Origin: an uncultured Clostridia bacterium
GTDB lineage: Bacteria > Bacillota > Clostridia > Oscillospirales > Ruminococcaceae
Direction of reading: 5' to 3'
Length of the DNA: 64,000 bases
Assembly (NCBI GenBank): GCA_947624375.1
Contig: CANQKD010000007.1
Span: 1 to 64,000 of the forward strand
Positions 16,430 through 25,723 of this stretch are shown here, one piece after another; the stretch's first letter is position 1; each line of letters begins with the position of its first letter. The translations under genes were made by a program, and so were the position numbers. The notes beneath the pieces were generated by a model that was given only the letters and a program-made list of their open reading frames with translations, did no database searches and was not told the origin of the DNA.

Positions 16430-18060
16430 AGGTTAGAAGCGGTTCTACTCGTTTGAGCAGAGCCGTTCTTTCTGCATATATTGTTTGCGCTTACGCGCGG
16501 CGCAGGAGCGCAAACGTTTAATGCCTGCATTCAGATGTTTTTAAATTATATATTATAGCCCACCCAATGACCGCCCATAGAAAAAGCAAGGAAGTATATT
16601 CTTCCAGCGGCGTGAAGAGTGAGTGACTTGGTTTATTTTTGGGGGAGAATCAGAGAGCGTGGGGTGCTGCGCTGAAATTGTGAAAATGCGTTTCTTGCTT
16701 CAGCTGCTAGAAGCAAGATAACGAGAGGCAAGAGGCAAGAGAATGCTTTTTATAGTTTAGAGCAAAACTGTAAAAAGCAAATTCTTGCTTCTTGCTTCTA
16801 TTTAAAGCGCAGGAATGAAAATCTGCCGCAAGAGTTGTTAAATGGCTCTAACATCTAACATCTCACCTCTAGCTTCTAATAGGGCAAGATAACGAGAGGC
16901 AAGAGACAAGATGAGCGTTTGCAAAAGTCTGCGCAAAACTGTAAAAAGCAAATTCTTGCTTCTTGCTTCTTTCTAAAGCGAAGGAATGAAAATCTGCCGC
17001 AGAGGTCGGGAAGAATGTTTCTAACCTCTAACTTCTTACCTCTGATCTCTGGTAGGATATTCTTCCGGCGGAGCTCGGGGGGACGTGGTTTGTTTTTTGC
17101 GCGGCTTGAATGTGGGGCGGTGGTGCGCTCCTGCGCTGCGCGTAAGCGCAAATAATAAGCAAAATAAAAATAACGCGCAAAAGCAGCCTTTACAACTTCT
17201 TGCCTCTTGCTTCTGACTAAACCGCAGGAATGAAAATTTGTCGCAAGAGTTGTTAAATGGCTCTAACATCTAACATCTCACCTCTAGCTTCTAATAGGGC
17301 AAGATAACGAGATGCAAGAGACAAGATGAGCGTTTGCAAAAGTCTGCGCAAAACTGTAAAAAGCAAATTCTTGCTTCTTGCTTCTTTCTAAAGCGAAGGA
17401 ATGAAAATCTGCCGCAGAGGTCGGGAAGAATGTTTCTAACCTCTAACTTCTTACCTCTGATCTCTGGTAGGATATTCTTCCGGCGGAGCTCGGGGGGACG
17501 TGGTTTGTTTTTTGCGCGGCTTGAATGTGGGGCGGTGGTGCGCTCCTGCGCTGCGCGTAAGCGCAAATAATAAGCAAAATAAAAATAACGCGCAAAAGCA
17601 GCCTTTACAACTTCTTGCCTCTTGCTTCTGACTAAACCGCAGGAATGAAAATTTGTCGCAAGAGTTGTTAAATGGCTCTAACATCTAACATCTCACCTCT
17701 AGCTTCTAATAGGGCAAGATAACGAGATGCAAGAGACAAGATGAGCGTTTGCAAAAGTCTGCGCAAAACTGTAAAAAGCAAATTCTTGCTTCTTGCTTCT
17801 TTCTAAAGCGAAGGAATGAAAATCTGCCGCAGAGGTCGGGAAGAATGTTTCTAACCTCTAACTTCTTACCTCTGATCTCTGGTAGGATATTCTTCCGGCG
17901 GAACTCGGGGGGACGTGGTTTGTTTTTTGCGCGGTTTGAATGTGGGGCGGTGGTGCGCTCCTGCGCTGCGCGAAAGCGCAAAAATACACAGTAATAGAGC
18001 ACTAAATTTGTTAAAAATATTGAAAAACCGCTATAGGGCAGGGTGGGTGAGTAAAAGACC
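16430..18060. repeat. Repeat island with a three-copy tandem array
   Basis: Gene-free. It opens with GTTAGAR heptamers that overlap the end of pdaA, then a GNRA hairpin (minus strand, near 16490), a TTCC palindrome variant (16587-16607) and dense GCAAGAR heptamers, before the 415-bp tandem array. Identical open frames of 78-91 codons inside the array are a by-product of the repetition. Confidence 0.7.
16804..17988. repeat. 415-bp tandem direct repeat, about 2.9 copies
   Basis: Copies begin near 16804, 17219 and 17634; the shared marker CGCAAGAGTTGTTAAATGGC recurs exactly 415 bp apart. Copies are nearly identical; copy 3 differs by a few bases (GGCGGAACTC for GGCGGAGCTC; GCGCGAAAGCGC for GCGCGTAAGCGC) and is truncated. 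Each unit holds heptamer arrays, one GATATTCTTCCGGCG palindrome variant and one GNRA hairpin. Confidence 0.85.
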
Positions 18061-18089
18061 TTGACATTCGGGGACGATGGTGTTATAAT
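18061..18089 (+). promoter_or_regulatory. Consensus sigma-A promoter
   Basis: TTGACA at 18061-18066 and TATAAT at 18084-18089, 17-bp spacer, driving the lipoprotein gene at 18169. Confidence 0.9.
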
Positions 18090-18168
18090 GTCTTTAGAAT
18101 GCGGCGTTATGCCCTTTCTTCGATTTGGCAAAGTCGGTCTTTGACCGTTGACAAGAGGAGGTCATTTT

Positions 18169-19809
18169 ATGAAACTCACGAAAAAATTTCTGGCGGCCGC
18201 GGTTTCGCTCACCCTTTCGGCTTCGATGTTGCTTTCGGGCTGCGGCAAGGTAGAGGGCGATGCGGACGACAAGGATGCCCAGAAGGTAGAAAACATCTCT
18301 GAAAGTGCGAAAGTGGCGGTAAGCACTGTTGGCAGCACTGCGGAGAACATCAAGGACATTTTCACGGGACAGTCTGACAAGGCATTCTCGGGTGAGATGT
18401 CGGTAAGCTTTGGCGCGGACGCTGCGAAGGATCTGGGCGTTGACAAGCTGGAAGACTTCTCGCTGACTTCGGACGTTAAAGCGAAAGACGGCAACTTTGA
18501 AACTTTGCTTGGCGTGAAATACGGCGGCGAGGAACTTATCAACGCTGACATAGTAAGGGAAGAATCTACAGGAAACATATACTTTGGCAGCAAGCAGCTT
18601 TCTTCGGCGTACCTTTACGTTACGGGCGAAGAAATCGAGGCTGCAATAAGCGAGATCGAGGGCGAGCTCGGCGAGGGAATGAGCACAAACACTCTGGCTG
18701 AGATCTTCACTGTTGATCCGTATCTCACGATGAACGGCGAAGAGATGTCTGACGAAGACGTGCAGCTGCTTGAAAAGAAACTTGATGAATACGCCGAGGA
18801 GATAGAGAAAAATGCTCCGCAGGGCGCCGAAGGCGAAAAAATTACAGGCGAGATAGACGGCGTAAGTTACACTCTGGACAGCAAAGAATACATAGTAAGC
18901 GGCAATGATGCTCTGAACATAGTCACGGCTGTTACAGACAAGCTGAAGGCTGATGACGAACTGCTGGATATGTTCACGAAATATTTTGATTCGCAGCAGG
19001 TAGGCAAGCAGGATATTATCGATGCGGTCGATGAGTTTGTTGCAGATATGAAAGACTCGGGCGGTCTTGACGAGACTGTGCCGTTTACCGCATACTATCA
19101 GGATGATGAATTTGCAGGTATGGCGTTTAATGTTGACGGCGAGTCGCTTGATATGCTGTGGTATGTTGAGGACGAGGCTGCGTGCGCGAAGCTTATTGTT
19201 GACGGCACAGATGATGGTGAAGACGTTAATATGACCGCCAGTGCGAACATAGATGGCGGCGCGACCGATGTTTCGGCGAAGCTGGATATACCCGGCGAGG
19301 CGAGCATAAGCTTCAAGATAGATGATTTCATGATAGTTGACGAGGAGTCGGGCGCATTTAAGGGCAGCGTTGACATCTCGGTAAGCGACAGTGAGCAAAC
19401 TATGAGCATCACGGCGAAGTCGGATTCGACGTCTTCAAAGCTGGACATGAGCGCTCAGATGAGCATGAACGGCGAGAAGCTGATGAGTGTATCGCTTACG
19501 GGAAAAGAGACGAAAGCTACCGACATAAAGATACCGAGCGGAAAGCTCTTTGATGCGACTGATGATGAGCAGATGGAGCAATACGCGGCGACGATAGACC
19601 CCGACAAGCTGCAAAAGGACATAAAGTCGGCTTTGGGTGATGAATTATACTCGGCGATATTCGACAGCGGCTATGATGATCATGATTACGATTACGACAT
19701 AGATGATTACTATGATCCGTATGAGGAAGACTATGGCAACGGTGTTGGCGATGATGACCAGCCTTACACCGGCATAGGCAAGGCTGACGAATATTTCGGG
19801 GATATTTAA
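18169..19809 (+). CDS. Large lipoprotein of unknown function
   Basis: 546 residues. A lipoprotein signal peptide ends in the lipobox LLSGC (Cys24 or close), so the protein is expected on the outer face of the membrane. The mature part is acidic and rich in short alternating strands (SISFKIDD, MSITAKSDS), suggesting a beta-rich fold like the LolA/LppX type, but this is not established. The C-terminus is an Asp/Tyr-rich tail (HDYDYDIDDYYDPYEEDY). The start follows AGAGGAGG. Monocistronic, with consensus promoter and strong terminator. I do not recognise a named family. Confidence 0.85.
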   Translation: MKLTKKFLAAAVSLTLSASMLLSGCGKVEGDADDKDAQKVENISESAKVAVSTVGSTAENIKDIFTGQSDKAFSGEMSVSFGADAAKDLGVDKLEDFSLTSDVKAKDGNFETLLGVKYGGEELINADIVREESTGNIYFGSKQLSSAYLYVTGEEIEAAISEIEGELGEGMSTNTLAEIFTVDPYLTMNGEEMSDEDVQLLEKKLDEYAEEIEKNAPQGAEGEKITGEIDGVSYTLDSKEYIVSGNDALNIVTAVTDKLKADDELLDMFTKYFDSQQVGKQDIIDAVDEFVADMKDSGGLDETVPFTAYYQDDEFAGMAFNVDGESLDMLWYVEDEAACAKLIVDGTDDGEDVNMTASANIDGGATDVSAKLDIPGEASISFKIDDFMIVDEESGAFKGSVDISVSDSEQTMSITAKSDSTSSKLDMSAQMSMNGEKLMSVSLTGKETKATDIKIPSGKLFDATDDEQMEQYAATIDPDKLQKDIKSALGDELYSAIFDSGYDDHDYDYDIDDYYDPYEEDYGNGVGDDDQPYTGIGKADEYFGDI

Positions 19810-19826
19810 GTTAAAGGGATAATAAG

Positions 19827-19854
19827 AAAAGGAGGCGTAAGGCCTCCTTTTTTT
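19827..19854 (+). terminator. Rho-independent terminator
   Basis: AAGGAGGC / GCCTCCTT stem with a five-base loop, followed by TTTTTTT. Confidence 0.9.
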
Positions 19855-19867
19855 GCACGTAAGCGGC

Positions 19868-20410
19868 TTAAATATTTGTGTTTATTTCTTTTAATATCTC
19901 CACAATTTCAATCTCGCCGTCTACAAGCACTTCCGTTATCGGCTCGTGGTCGTCCTCGTTTGCTCCGTTCTGCCAGTATATCTCTGCCAGACGAAGATTT
20001 TCTTCCTCGGAGGCTGTGCCGTCGAAGCATTTATATGCATCGCCAAAATAGCAATTACCGTTTGCCTTTATTTTGGCGACACAGTATGTAGGGCGACCGA
20101 TACGGGCAAAATATTCGCCCCACCGCACGGCTTCTTCATACGTTTGAGAGACATACAGCGCCGCCATGCGCGATGGATACTGCGGATACTTTTCCCGTCT
20201 TACTTTCTCCAGCGCCAGCTCACGCAGGGCAACATCGACCTCGTGGCTGAAGGTTGTTCCCTCATACTTTTTCGGGTTTTTGTAAATATCCTCAACTACG
20301 CTCAACTGCGCATAGACTCGTTCGTACACGCCGTTGGGGTTTTCTTCATTCAATACAAAACGCTGACCGACCTGCTTGGGTCTGTCAGAAACTACATGAT
20401 AAAAATACAT
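19868..20410 (-). CDS. DUF2441 domain protein
   Basis: 180 residues. Matches the family pattern I know for DUF2441: MYFYHVVSDRPKQVGQ at the start, ALRELALEKVRREKYPQYPSRMAALYVS in the middle and NCYFGDA followed by NLRLAEIYW. The molecular function is not known; a link to ADP-ribosyltransferase-like folds has crossed my mind but I cannot support it. No signal or membrane segment. The start at 20410 has AGGAGGATAT directly upstream. Confidence 0.85.
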   Translation of the reverse strand: MYFYHVVSDRPKQVGQRFVLNEENPNGVYERVYAQLSVVEDIYKNPKKYEGTTFSHEVDVALRELALEKVRREKYPQYPSRMAALYVSQTYEEAVRWGEYFARIGRPTYCVAKIKANGNCYFGDAYKCFDGTASEEENLRLAEIYWQNGANEDDHEPITEVLVDGEIEIVEILKEINTNI

Positions 20411-20425
20411 ATATCCTCCTATTGC

Positions 20426-20452
20426 GGGAGAACTTATGTAACTCGTTCTCCC
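20426..20452 (-). promoter_or_regulatory. Hairpin directly before the DUF2441 ribosome site
   Basis: GGGAGAAC / GTTCTCCC, an 8-bp perfect stem with an 11-nt loop, ending just before the AGGAGG site. A possible promoter lies upstream (TTGACT, 16 bp, TATTAT on the minus strand near 20540-20570), and a 13-codon frame lies in the leader. It may tune translation; weak evidence. Confidence 0.35.
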
Positions 20453-20894
20453 TGAATTTATTTGATTTTTGTGAAACGTTTGAAAGCTTCTGTAAACATT
20501 ATGTTCACTTCCCTTTTTAAATTTGGCCGCAATGCCTTAATTATAATATCATACGGTTTTGGGAAGTCAAGAGAAATGTTTTGGGGGATCATAATATACT
20601 CTGCCCACAGAACGCCCAACGAAAAGAACACTGGAAGAATATTCTTCCAGCTGTGTGGGGAGAGAGCCGGAAATGGGGAGTGGGCAGAGAGTGTGGGGGT
20701 GGTGCGCTCCTGCGCGCTGCGAAAGCAGCAAAAACTTTTTACTTTAGACAGGTTTACAGCATTTGATGTTAAAACGCGCTTGCTGAAAAGTTACAGAAGA
20801 TTACGCACAAAGTTGGGATAGCACACACATTGACCGACATTTGTGGGGCGGTGAACAGCTCCGCAGGCGGCGCGTAAGCGCGAATATATCATGT
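20453..20894. repeat. Repeat-filled stretch with a perfect 20-bp palindrome
   Basis: CTGGAAGAATATTCTTCCAG at 20631-20650 is a perfect palindrome and the cleanest copy of the TTCC family. It is followed by GNRA hairpins GCTGCGAAAGCAGC near 20716 and GCGCGTAAGCGC near 20870. No credible gene. Confidence 0.65.
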
Positions 20895-21386
20895 TCAGAA
20901 CTCGGTCAAATTTGTAAACAGCTTTATATCATCTGCAAATATTACCAGCCAGCAGTCGTAGCCAAGTTTGAGCTTATGCGCGATTGCAGCAAAAAATTCT
21001 TTGCGGTCGATAAATTCGTTATGATAGTCTAAATACGCAGGAATATATATGACAGGTATTTCTTTGCTATTGAGATAGTTTTTACTTTTTGGGTCGTTGG
21101 TCGGCAGTATATAGTTGCAGCTCAAAGTGCCGCGCTCGGGGCTGTTATATTCAAATTCTATGTAAAAATTATACTTGCCCTGGATCCATCTGCCATAGGT
21201 TTTGTTTTCCTTGAACTTTAATATTTTGGCATTCGTTTTTACTCCGTATTTTCGGAAGATCTCTGTAAGCGCTGCTTTTTCTTTCTTGTCGTCGTTGAAC
21301 GACTTTATGAAGATAAAAGCAATAAATAAAATTGCGAACGCCGCGCCTGCCACAGGCACTAGCAGATCTAGCAACTGTTGACTCAT
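20895..21386 (-). CDS. Single-pass membrane protein of unknown function
   Basis: 163 residues. One N-terminal transmembrane helix (about 8-29), then a charged, beta-rich domain (TNAKILKFKEN, KYNFYIEFEYNSPERGTL, IPVIYIPAYLDYHNEF). The arrangement resembles small DUF3592-type or OB-like membrane-associated domains, but I do not recognise it. The start at 21386 follows GAGGTGAAAC. It lies 9 bp after the ttcA-like gene, the last gene of the long minus-strand operon. Confidence 0.75.
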   Translation of the reverse strand: MSQQLLDLLVPVAGAAFAILFIAFIFIKSFNDDKKEKAALTEIFRKYGVKTNAKILKFKENKTYGRWIQGKYNFYIEFEYNSPERGTLSCNYILPTNDPKSKNYLNSKEIPVIYIPAYLDYHNEFIDRKEFFAAIAHKLKLGYDCWLVIFADDIKLFTNLTEF

Positions 21387-21395
21387 TGTTTCACC

Positions 21396-22232
21396 TCATT
21401 GATCTTTATCAAACCGCTCGAGAAAGCTATGGCGCTTCCCATTGGATTTGAAACCTATCAGCGTATCGCAGTCGGCGGTGGAGAGGGCATGGAAAATATT
21501 TTGCTTGACGTTTGGCACATCTTTCTCGATCTGCGCGATAAGCTGCTTTACATAGGCGCGTTTTGAGGCGTTTTCGCCCTGCGAAAATTTGCAGGCACAG
21601 CGCAGAAAACTCAGACCGTTATCTTCAGCCCAGCTTACAATATCGCTCTCGCGGACGGTGCATATGGGGCGGATAAGCCTCATGCCCTCAAAATGGTTGC
21701 TTTTGACCATTGGGAGCATACCCTGTATCTGACCGCCGAAAAACATACCCATGATGGTGGTTTCTACGACATCGTCGAAGTTATGACCGAGGGCAATCTT
21801 GTTGCAGCCTAAGGTTTGCGCTGTTTTATACAGCCAGCCGCGGCGTTTTTGTGCGCATACGAAACAGGGCGATTTTTCGGACTGCTTCTCTGACTGCTCG
21901 AGCACGTTGGTTTCAAAAATATGGACGGGTATTTCAAACGCGGCACAGTTTTCCTCTAGTTTTCGGCGGTTTTCTTTCGTATAGCCGGGATCCATGCAGA
22001 TATACTTTACGTCGATATCGTCACGCAGGCGCGAGAGGTGTTTCATCAGCATGGCGAGAAGCGCGCTGTCTTTGCCGCCCGAGAGGCAGACTGCAATTTT
22101 GTCACCCGGCTCGATAAGGCGGTACTGTGATATTGCTTTGAAAAACGGCGTAAGCAGGGTGTGCGAATACGCCGTTGTTATGCTTTGCATGATCGTTTGC
22201 GCCCGAGTCAGAGCGCGTTTATTACTTTTCAT
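21396..22232 (-). CDS. ttcA: TtcA-like tRNA 2-thiocytidine/PP-loop sulfurtransferase
   Basis: 278 residues. A PP-loop ATPase that adenylates a tRNA base before sulfur transfer; TtcA makes 2-thiocytidine at position 32. The PP-loop SGGKDS is at 51-56. A CFVC pair (123 and 126) and a third cysteine in RCACKFSQ can hold an Fe-S cluster as in TtcA. Its start overlaps the tcdA end by 11 bp, so the two are coupled. TtcA versus a related Clostridia paralogue cannot be separated by eye. Confidence 0.85.
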   Translation of the reverse strand: MKSNKRALTRAQTIMQSITTAYSHTLLTPFFKAISQYRLIEPGDKIAVCLSGGKDSALLAMLMKHLSRLRDDIDVKYICMDPGYTKENRRKLEENCAAFEIPVHIFETNVLEQSEKQSEKSPCFVCAQKRRGWLYKTAQTLGCNKIALGHNFDDVVETTIMGMFFGGQIQGMLPMVKSNHFEGMRLIRPICTVRESDIVSWAEDNGLSFLRCACKFSQGENASKRAYVKQLIAQIEKDVPNVKQNIFHALSTADCDTLIGFKSNGKRHSFLERFDKDQ

Positions 22233-22914
22233 AAATTATATCCTTTACGACTTGGGAGGCGATAATCAGCCCTGCGGCTGACGGCACGAACGCACAGCTT
22301 GACGGAGTGCGCGCGCCTGTTCTGACCGGCGGCTCTTTTGAATAGACACATCTAAGGCTTTTAATGCCGCGCTTTTTAAGCTCTCGGCGCATTACTCTTG
22401 CCAGAGGACAGACGGAAGTTTTATAAATATCTGAAACTTCAATAGCGGTGGGGTCGAGCTTGTTGCCCATGCCCATACTGCTTATTATTTTTACGCCCTC
22501 TTTTTCTGAACGGGTGGCAAGCTCTATTTTTGCAGACACGTTATCGACGGCATCTACGATATAGTCATACGCGGAAATATCGAAAGAATTTGCGCTTTCG
22601 GGCAGATAGAGCATTTGCAGAGGGGTGACAGAGCAGTCTGGAGCGATATCTTTCACGCGCGCGGCAAAGGCTTCTACTTTAGGCACACCCACGGTGCTGT
22701 GCGTGGCGATTATCTGGCGGTTTATATTATTTAATGAAACTGTATCGCTGTCAATAAGTGTTAAACTGCCGACACCGCTGCGTGCAAGTGCTTCAACTAC
22801 ATAGCCGCCCACGCCGCCGACACCGAAAACAGCTACTTTTGCCTCCGCAAGCTTCTGGAGGGCTTCTTCGCCGAGGAGGGAGGCGGTTCGGGAAAATTCT
22901 TCAGGTACTTTCAA
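22222..22914 (-). CDS. tcdA: tRNA threonylcarbamoyladenosine dehydratase, TcdA/ThiF family
   Basis: 230 residues. An E1-like adenylating enzyme that cyclises t6A37 of tRNA to ct6A. Nucleotide-binding GVGGVGG (31-37), LIDSDTV and NNINRQ are typical, and the RTASLLG start matches TcdA. It begins with TTG at 22914, with GGAGG 11 nt upstream and a 14-bp overlap with the AI-2E gene. With the ttcA-like gene downstream this forms a tRNA-modification pair. Confidence 0.88.
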   Translation of the reverse strand: MKVPEEFSRTASLLGEEALQKLAEAKVAVFGVGGVGGYVVEALARSGVGSLTLIDSDTVSLNNINRQIIATHSTVGVPKVEAFAARVKDIAPDCSVTPLQMLYLPESANSFDISAYDYIVDAVDNVSAKIELATRSEKEGVKIISSMGMGNKLDPTAIEVSDIYKTSVCPLARVMRRELKKRGIKSLRCVYSKEPPVRTGARTPSSCAFVPSAAGLIIASQVVKDIIYEK

Positions 22915-24118
22915 CTTTGCGCTTGCCTCCTTTTCTGGTATTGGCTATCTGCGAGAGGGCGGAATAAATTACTGAGAAAACGGGGATAAAGAATATCATG
23001 CCCAAGATGCCAAACATATCGCCGCCGATTATTACCGCCAGCAGAGTCCACAGGGGCGGCAGACCCACCGAACCGCCGACGACTCTGGGGTAGATGAGGT
23101 TGCCCTCAAGCTGCTGGAGTACAAAAAACAGGACAACAAACCAGACGGCTTTTACAGGCGAAACTATGACGATAAGCACCACGCCGACCGCGAGACCTAT
23201 GAACGCGCCGAAGATCGGAATCAAAGCGGAGACCGTGATAAGTGAGCTTACGACCAGCGCATAGGGGAAGCGGAACACAGTCATAGAAACGAAAAACATA
23301 AGACCGAGTATGCAGGCTTCGAGGCACTGACCGGTTATGAAGCTTGAAAAAATCGAGGAGATATTGCGCAGCTCTTTGAAGACGCGCTCTAGTTTTACAC
23401 AGTTGAAATGCGCGGCGAGAAACTTTTTAGTCTGTGCCATTATTCGCTCTTTTTCGCTTAGCACGCTTACCATTATTATAAACGATGCTATGAAATAATA
23501 CACCAGCATGGCGGCTGACTTTATGATAAGAAACGCGAGGTCAATAGCAAGCGGTGAGCCTTTTACAGCCCAGTTGGCTATCTTTTCGGCAAGCTGAGAT
23601 TTATCGTAATCAAAGATATAATAGGCGAGGGTGGGTGAAAAATCTTCGATATCACCGCGGTGCTGAGAGAGTTTTTCGGGCAAAAGTGCGGCTGCATCGC
23701 GAAGAGATGACATACTGTCGCGAAGCTCGGGGATAACAAGGAAAAGCACAAAAGCTATAACGCCTGCGATAAGAAGCACTGTTACTATAATACTGCACGT
23801 GCGAAGTATACGCTGTTCGTTTTCGGAAAGGGTGAACTTCATGTCCGGAAGTTTGGACTGCTTACCTTTAGATTTGATGTCCGTTTTATTGGTCTTTTCT
23901 TTTTTAAAAGAAGCACGAATGCGGACATAAAGGCGCTCCAGCGCTGACATAGGGATATTGACTATAAAAGCAGCCGCAAGACCCGTAAAGATGGGAAAAA
24001 ACGCCGATGATACGAACCTTGCGGCATCAACGGCTTTGTCTGTTTTATAGACGCAGAAAAGACACGCCGCGCCAAAAAACGCGACGGCTGCTATCCTTAA
24101 AATTACTTCCTTTTTCAT
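22901..24118 (-). CDS. AI-2E family transporter (PerM/YdbI type)
   Basis: 405 residues with about eight hydrophobic segments and a soluble loop after TM2 rich in Lys (about 68-95). The family's second-half pattern is clear: RFPYALVVSSLITVSALIPIFGAFIG and QQLEGNLIYPRVVGGSVGLPPLWTLLAV. Members include an AI-2 exporter and Na+/H+ antiporters; the substrate here is not predictable. The start overlaps nothing but lies 2 bp from the preceding stop, so translation is coupled. Confidence 0.9.
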   Translation of the reverse strand: MKKEVILRIAAVAFFGAACLFCVYKTDKAVDAARFVSSAFFPIFTGLAAAFIVNIPMSALERLYVRIRASFKKEKTNKTDIKSKGKQSKLPDMKFTLSENEQRILRTCSIIVTVLLIAGVIAFVLFLVIPELRDSMSSLRDAAALLPEKLSQHRGDIEDFSPTLAYYIFDYDKSQLAEKIANWAVKGSPLAIDLAFLIIKSAAMLVYYFIASFIIMVSVLSEKERIMAQTKKFLAAHFNCVKLERVFKELRNISSIFSSFITGQCLEACILGLMFFVSMTVFRFPYALVVSSLITVSALIPIFGAFIGLAVGVVLIVIVSPVKAVWFVVLFFVLQQLEGNLIYPRVVGGSVGLPPLWTLLAVIIGGDMFGILGMIFFIPVFSVIYSALSQIANTRKGGKRKVEST

Positions 24119-24120
24119 GT

Positions 24121-24744
24121 TTATTCGTCCTTGGGTACTATGAAAACTATCTTGCCTGTGCGCTTGATGTAATAGATGATGTCCAGATTTTCACCCACAT
24201 TCGGTATATCGCTGGTGGGGTAGTAGACTGTGCTGCGCTTGTTGCCGGCGGCATCTGTAAACTCGATATCGGCACCCAGAACGCCGCTGGTGTTTTTTAC
24301 GGACGTTATCGTTGCCTGCGTTTTTACGCCTTTTTTCTCGAGCTTTTTATACTTGCGCAGTTTTTTCAGCATTCGCATGACGAGCGACCAGCCCAAGAAT
24401 TCTACAAAAAGCAGGACTACATCGAACATTATGATCATCGAGCGGCTGGGTATCTGGTAGAGCACGTCGGTGTGCTTTTTGCTGTAGTAAAGGTTGAGTT
24501 TATCGCCTTTTGCGATGTTTTGCTTAACTACGGCTTTGGCGAAAACTTCCTCGCCGCCGTCGCTGGCATATACGACCTTTACCTTGTCGCCGCCGAGGTC
24601 TTCTACCACCGTTGCGGCGACCATTTTGCCGTTGAAGATGTAGTCCACTTGTTTGTACTGAAAAACTACCACTGTCACGGCGAGTATTACAAGCGCAGCC
24701 ATGAGAAGCGCCGAAAATTTTATAAGTCCTTTTTTGTTGAACAT
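24121..24744 (-). CDS. DUF3592-like two-TM membrane protein
   Basis: 207 residues. Transmembrane segments at about 10-30 and 101-121, each followed by a small beta-rich domain (MVAATVVEDLGGDKVKVVYA and QATITSVKNTSGVLGADIEF ... VYYPTSDIPNVGENLDIIYY), the layout of DUF3592 proteins. Function unknown. The ATG at 24744 is preferred to a GTG two codons earlier because of spacing to GGGCGGTG. Middle of the ddl-murI operon. Confidence 0.75.
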   Translation of the reverse strand: MFNKKGLIKFSALLMAALVILAVTVVVFQYKQVDYIFNGKMVAATVVEDLGGDKVKVVYASDGGEEVFAKAVVKQNIAKGDKLNLYYSKKHTDVLYQIPSRSMIIMFDVVLLFVEFLGWSLVMRMLKKLRKYKKLEKKGVKTQATITSVKNTSGVLGADIEFTDAAGNKRSTVYYPTSDIPNVGENLDIIYYIKRTGKIVFIVPKDE

Positions 24745-24756
24745 ACTCACACCGCC

Positions 24757-25698
24757 CTAATAAATTATTGCTCCCATATCGTTTGCTATGCTTTCAAGGG
24801 TCTCTTCATCTATGCCGCACTTTGAGTCCACGAGCGCTCTGCCGTTGTAATACTGAAGTGCCATTCGCAGTGCCTCGGGGTTTTCGGTAGTGAACATAAT
24901 AGGTCTTGAAAGATAGTGCATATTCTGACTGAAACGAAAACCGTCGTCAAATTCTGTTATTATTATGCTAATGCAGTCGTAAGATTCATCTTCAAGATCT
25001 ACAAGCTCGGTAGCCATATCGCACTCTATATCTATAAGCGGCGAAAAGGTCATGCTTTCGGGGCTTAAAAAGAACGCCTGCTCCTCGTTTGCGGCAACGA
25101 AAGATATATCTTCCTTTTGCGCGCGCTCACCTATGCGGCGAAGCTCTACCGCTGCCACCTGCATTTCAGCCTGCGATATTTCACGGCAGTCAAACATATC
25201 AACGCCGCTTGAAATGAGCTTGCGCAGATCTTGCACCTTGACGTTCCCTGCATAAAGCTTTGCCATAAGCGGTATGCGGCTGTAGGGGTAAAGCTGCGTG
25301 AAAAGCTCGTTCAAATGCTCACTGTCGGCGCAGCGCACACACAGAGCGGAAACGCCGATATTTTGCAGAGAGATCAAAAACGCAAGCTCTGCGCCGCCCA
25401 TAGTTTCAATGTCTTCATCTTTGGCATCTAAAACCGCGACTATCGGTTTTTCAAGTCTGCGGCAGGCGAAGGTTGCGGCACGGATCTCTGCCAAAGATGT
25501 CATATCCTCAAGCAGGAAAAATTCGCAGCCCTCTTCATCGAGCGCATAAGCCTTATCGTAAAAAACATCGGTCATCTTAAAAAAACTGAGTTCGCCGAAA
25601 GGTTCGCAGGGTTCGCCCAGAGTGGTGATAACGCCTGCTTTTTCGGCTGTTATAAGTAGTGGCAGCGCGCTGCCTCGCGGTATCTGACTGTCGTCCAT
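24757..25698 (-). CDS. Divergent MetH-like protein (homocysteine/pterin-domain remnant)
   Basis: 313 residues. The middle (KPIVAVLDA, TMGGAELAFLISLQNIGVSALCVRC, RIPLMAKLYAG) follows the second half of the MetH homocysteine-binding barrel. The end (FTTENPEALRMALQYYNGRALVDS) recalls its pterin-binding domain. The paired cysteines that bind zinc (GGCCG in MetH) are not kept (MFDCREIS) and the first third is reduced. It is therefore probably not a working methionine synthase; a regulatory or scavenging role is only a guess. Start has GAAAGGAAATG upstream. Confidence 0.65.
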   Translation of the reverse strand: MDDSQIPRGSALPLLITAEKAGVITTLGEPCEPFGELSFFKMTDVFYDKAYALDEEGCEFFLLEDMTSLAEIRAATFACRRLEKPIVAVLDAKDEDIETMGGAELAFLISLQNIGVSALCVRCADSEHLNELFTQLYPYSRIPLMAKLYAGNVKVQDLRKLISSGVDMFDCREISQAEMQVAAVELRRIGERAQKEDISFVAANEEQAFFLSPESMTFSPLIDIECDMATELVDLEDESYDCISIIITEFDDGFRFSQNMHYLSRPIMFTTENPEALRMALQYYNGRALVDSKCGIDEETLESIANDMGAIIY

Positions 25699-25723
25699 TT
25701 TTCATTTCCTTTCAAAATAATGT

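Noticed and set aside
16804-17988. CRISPR array
   Set aside because: The units are 415 bp and nearly identical throughout, with no short repeat/unique spacer pattern and no cas genes.
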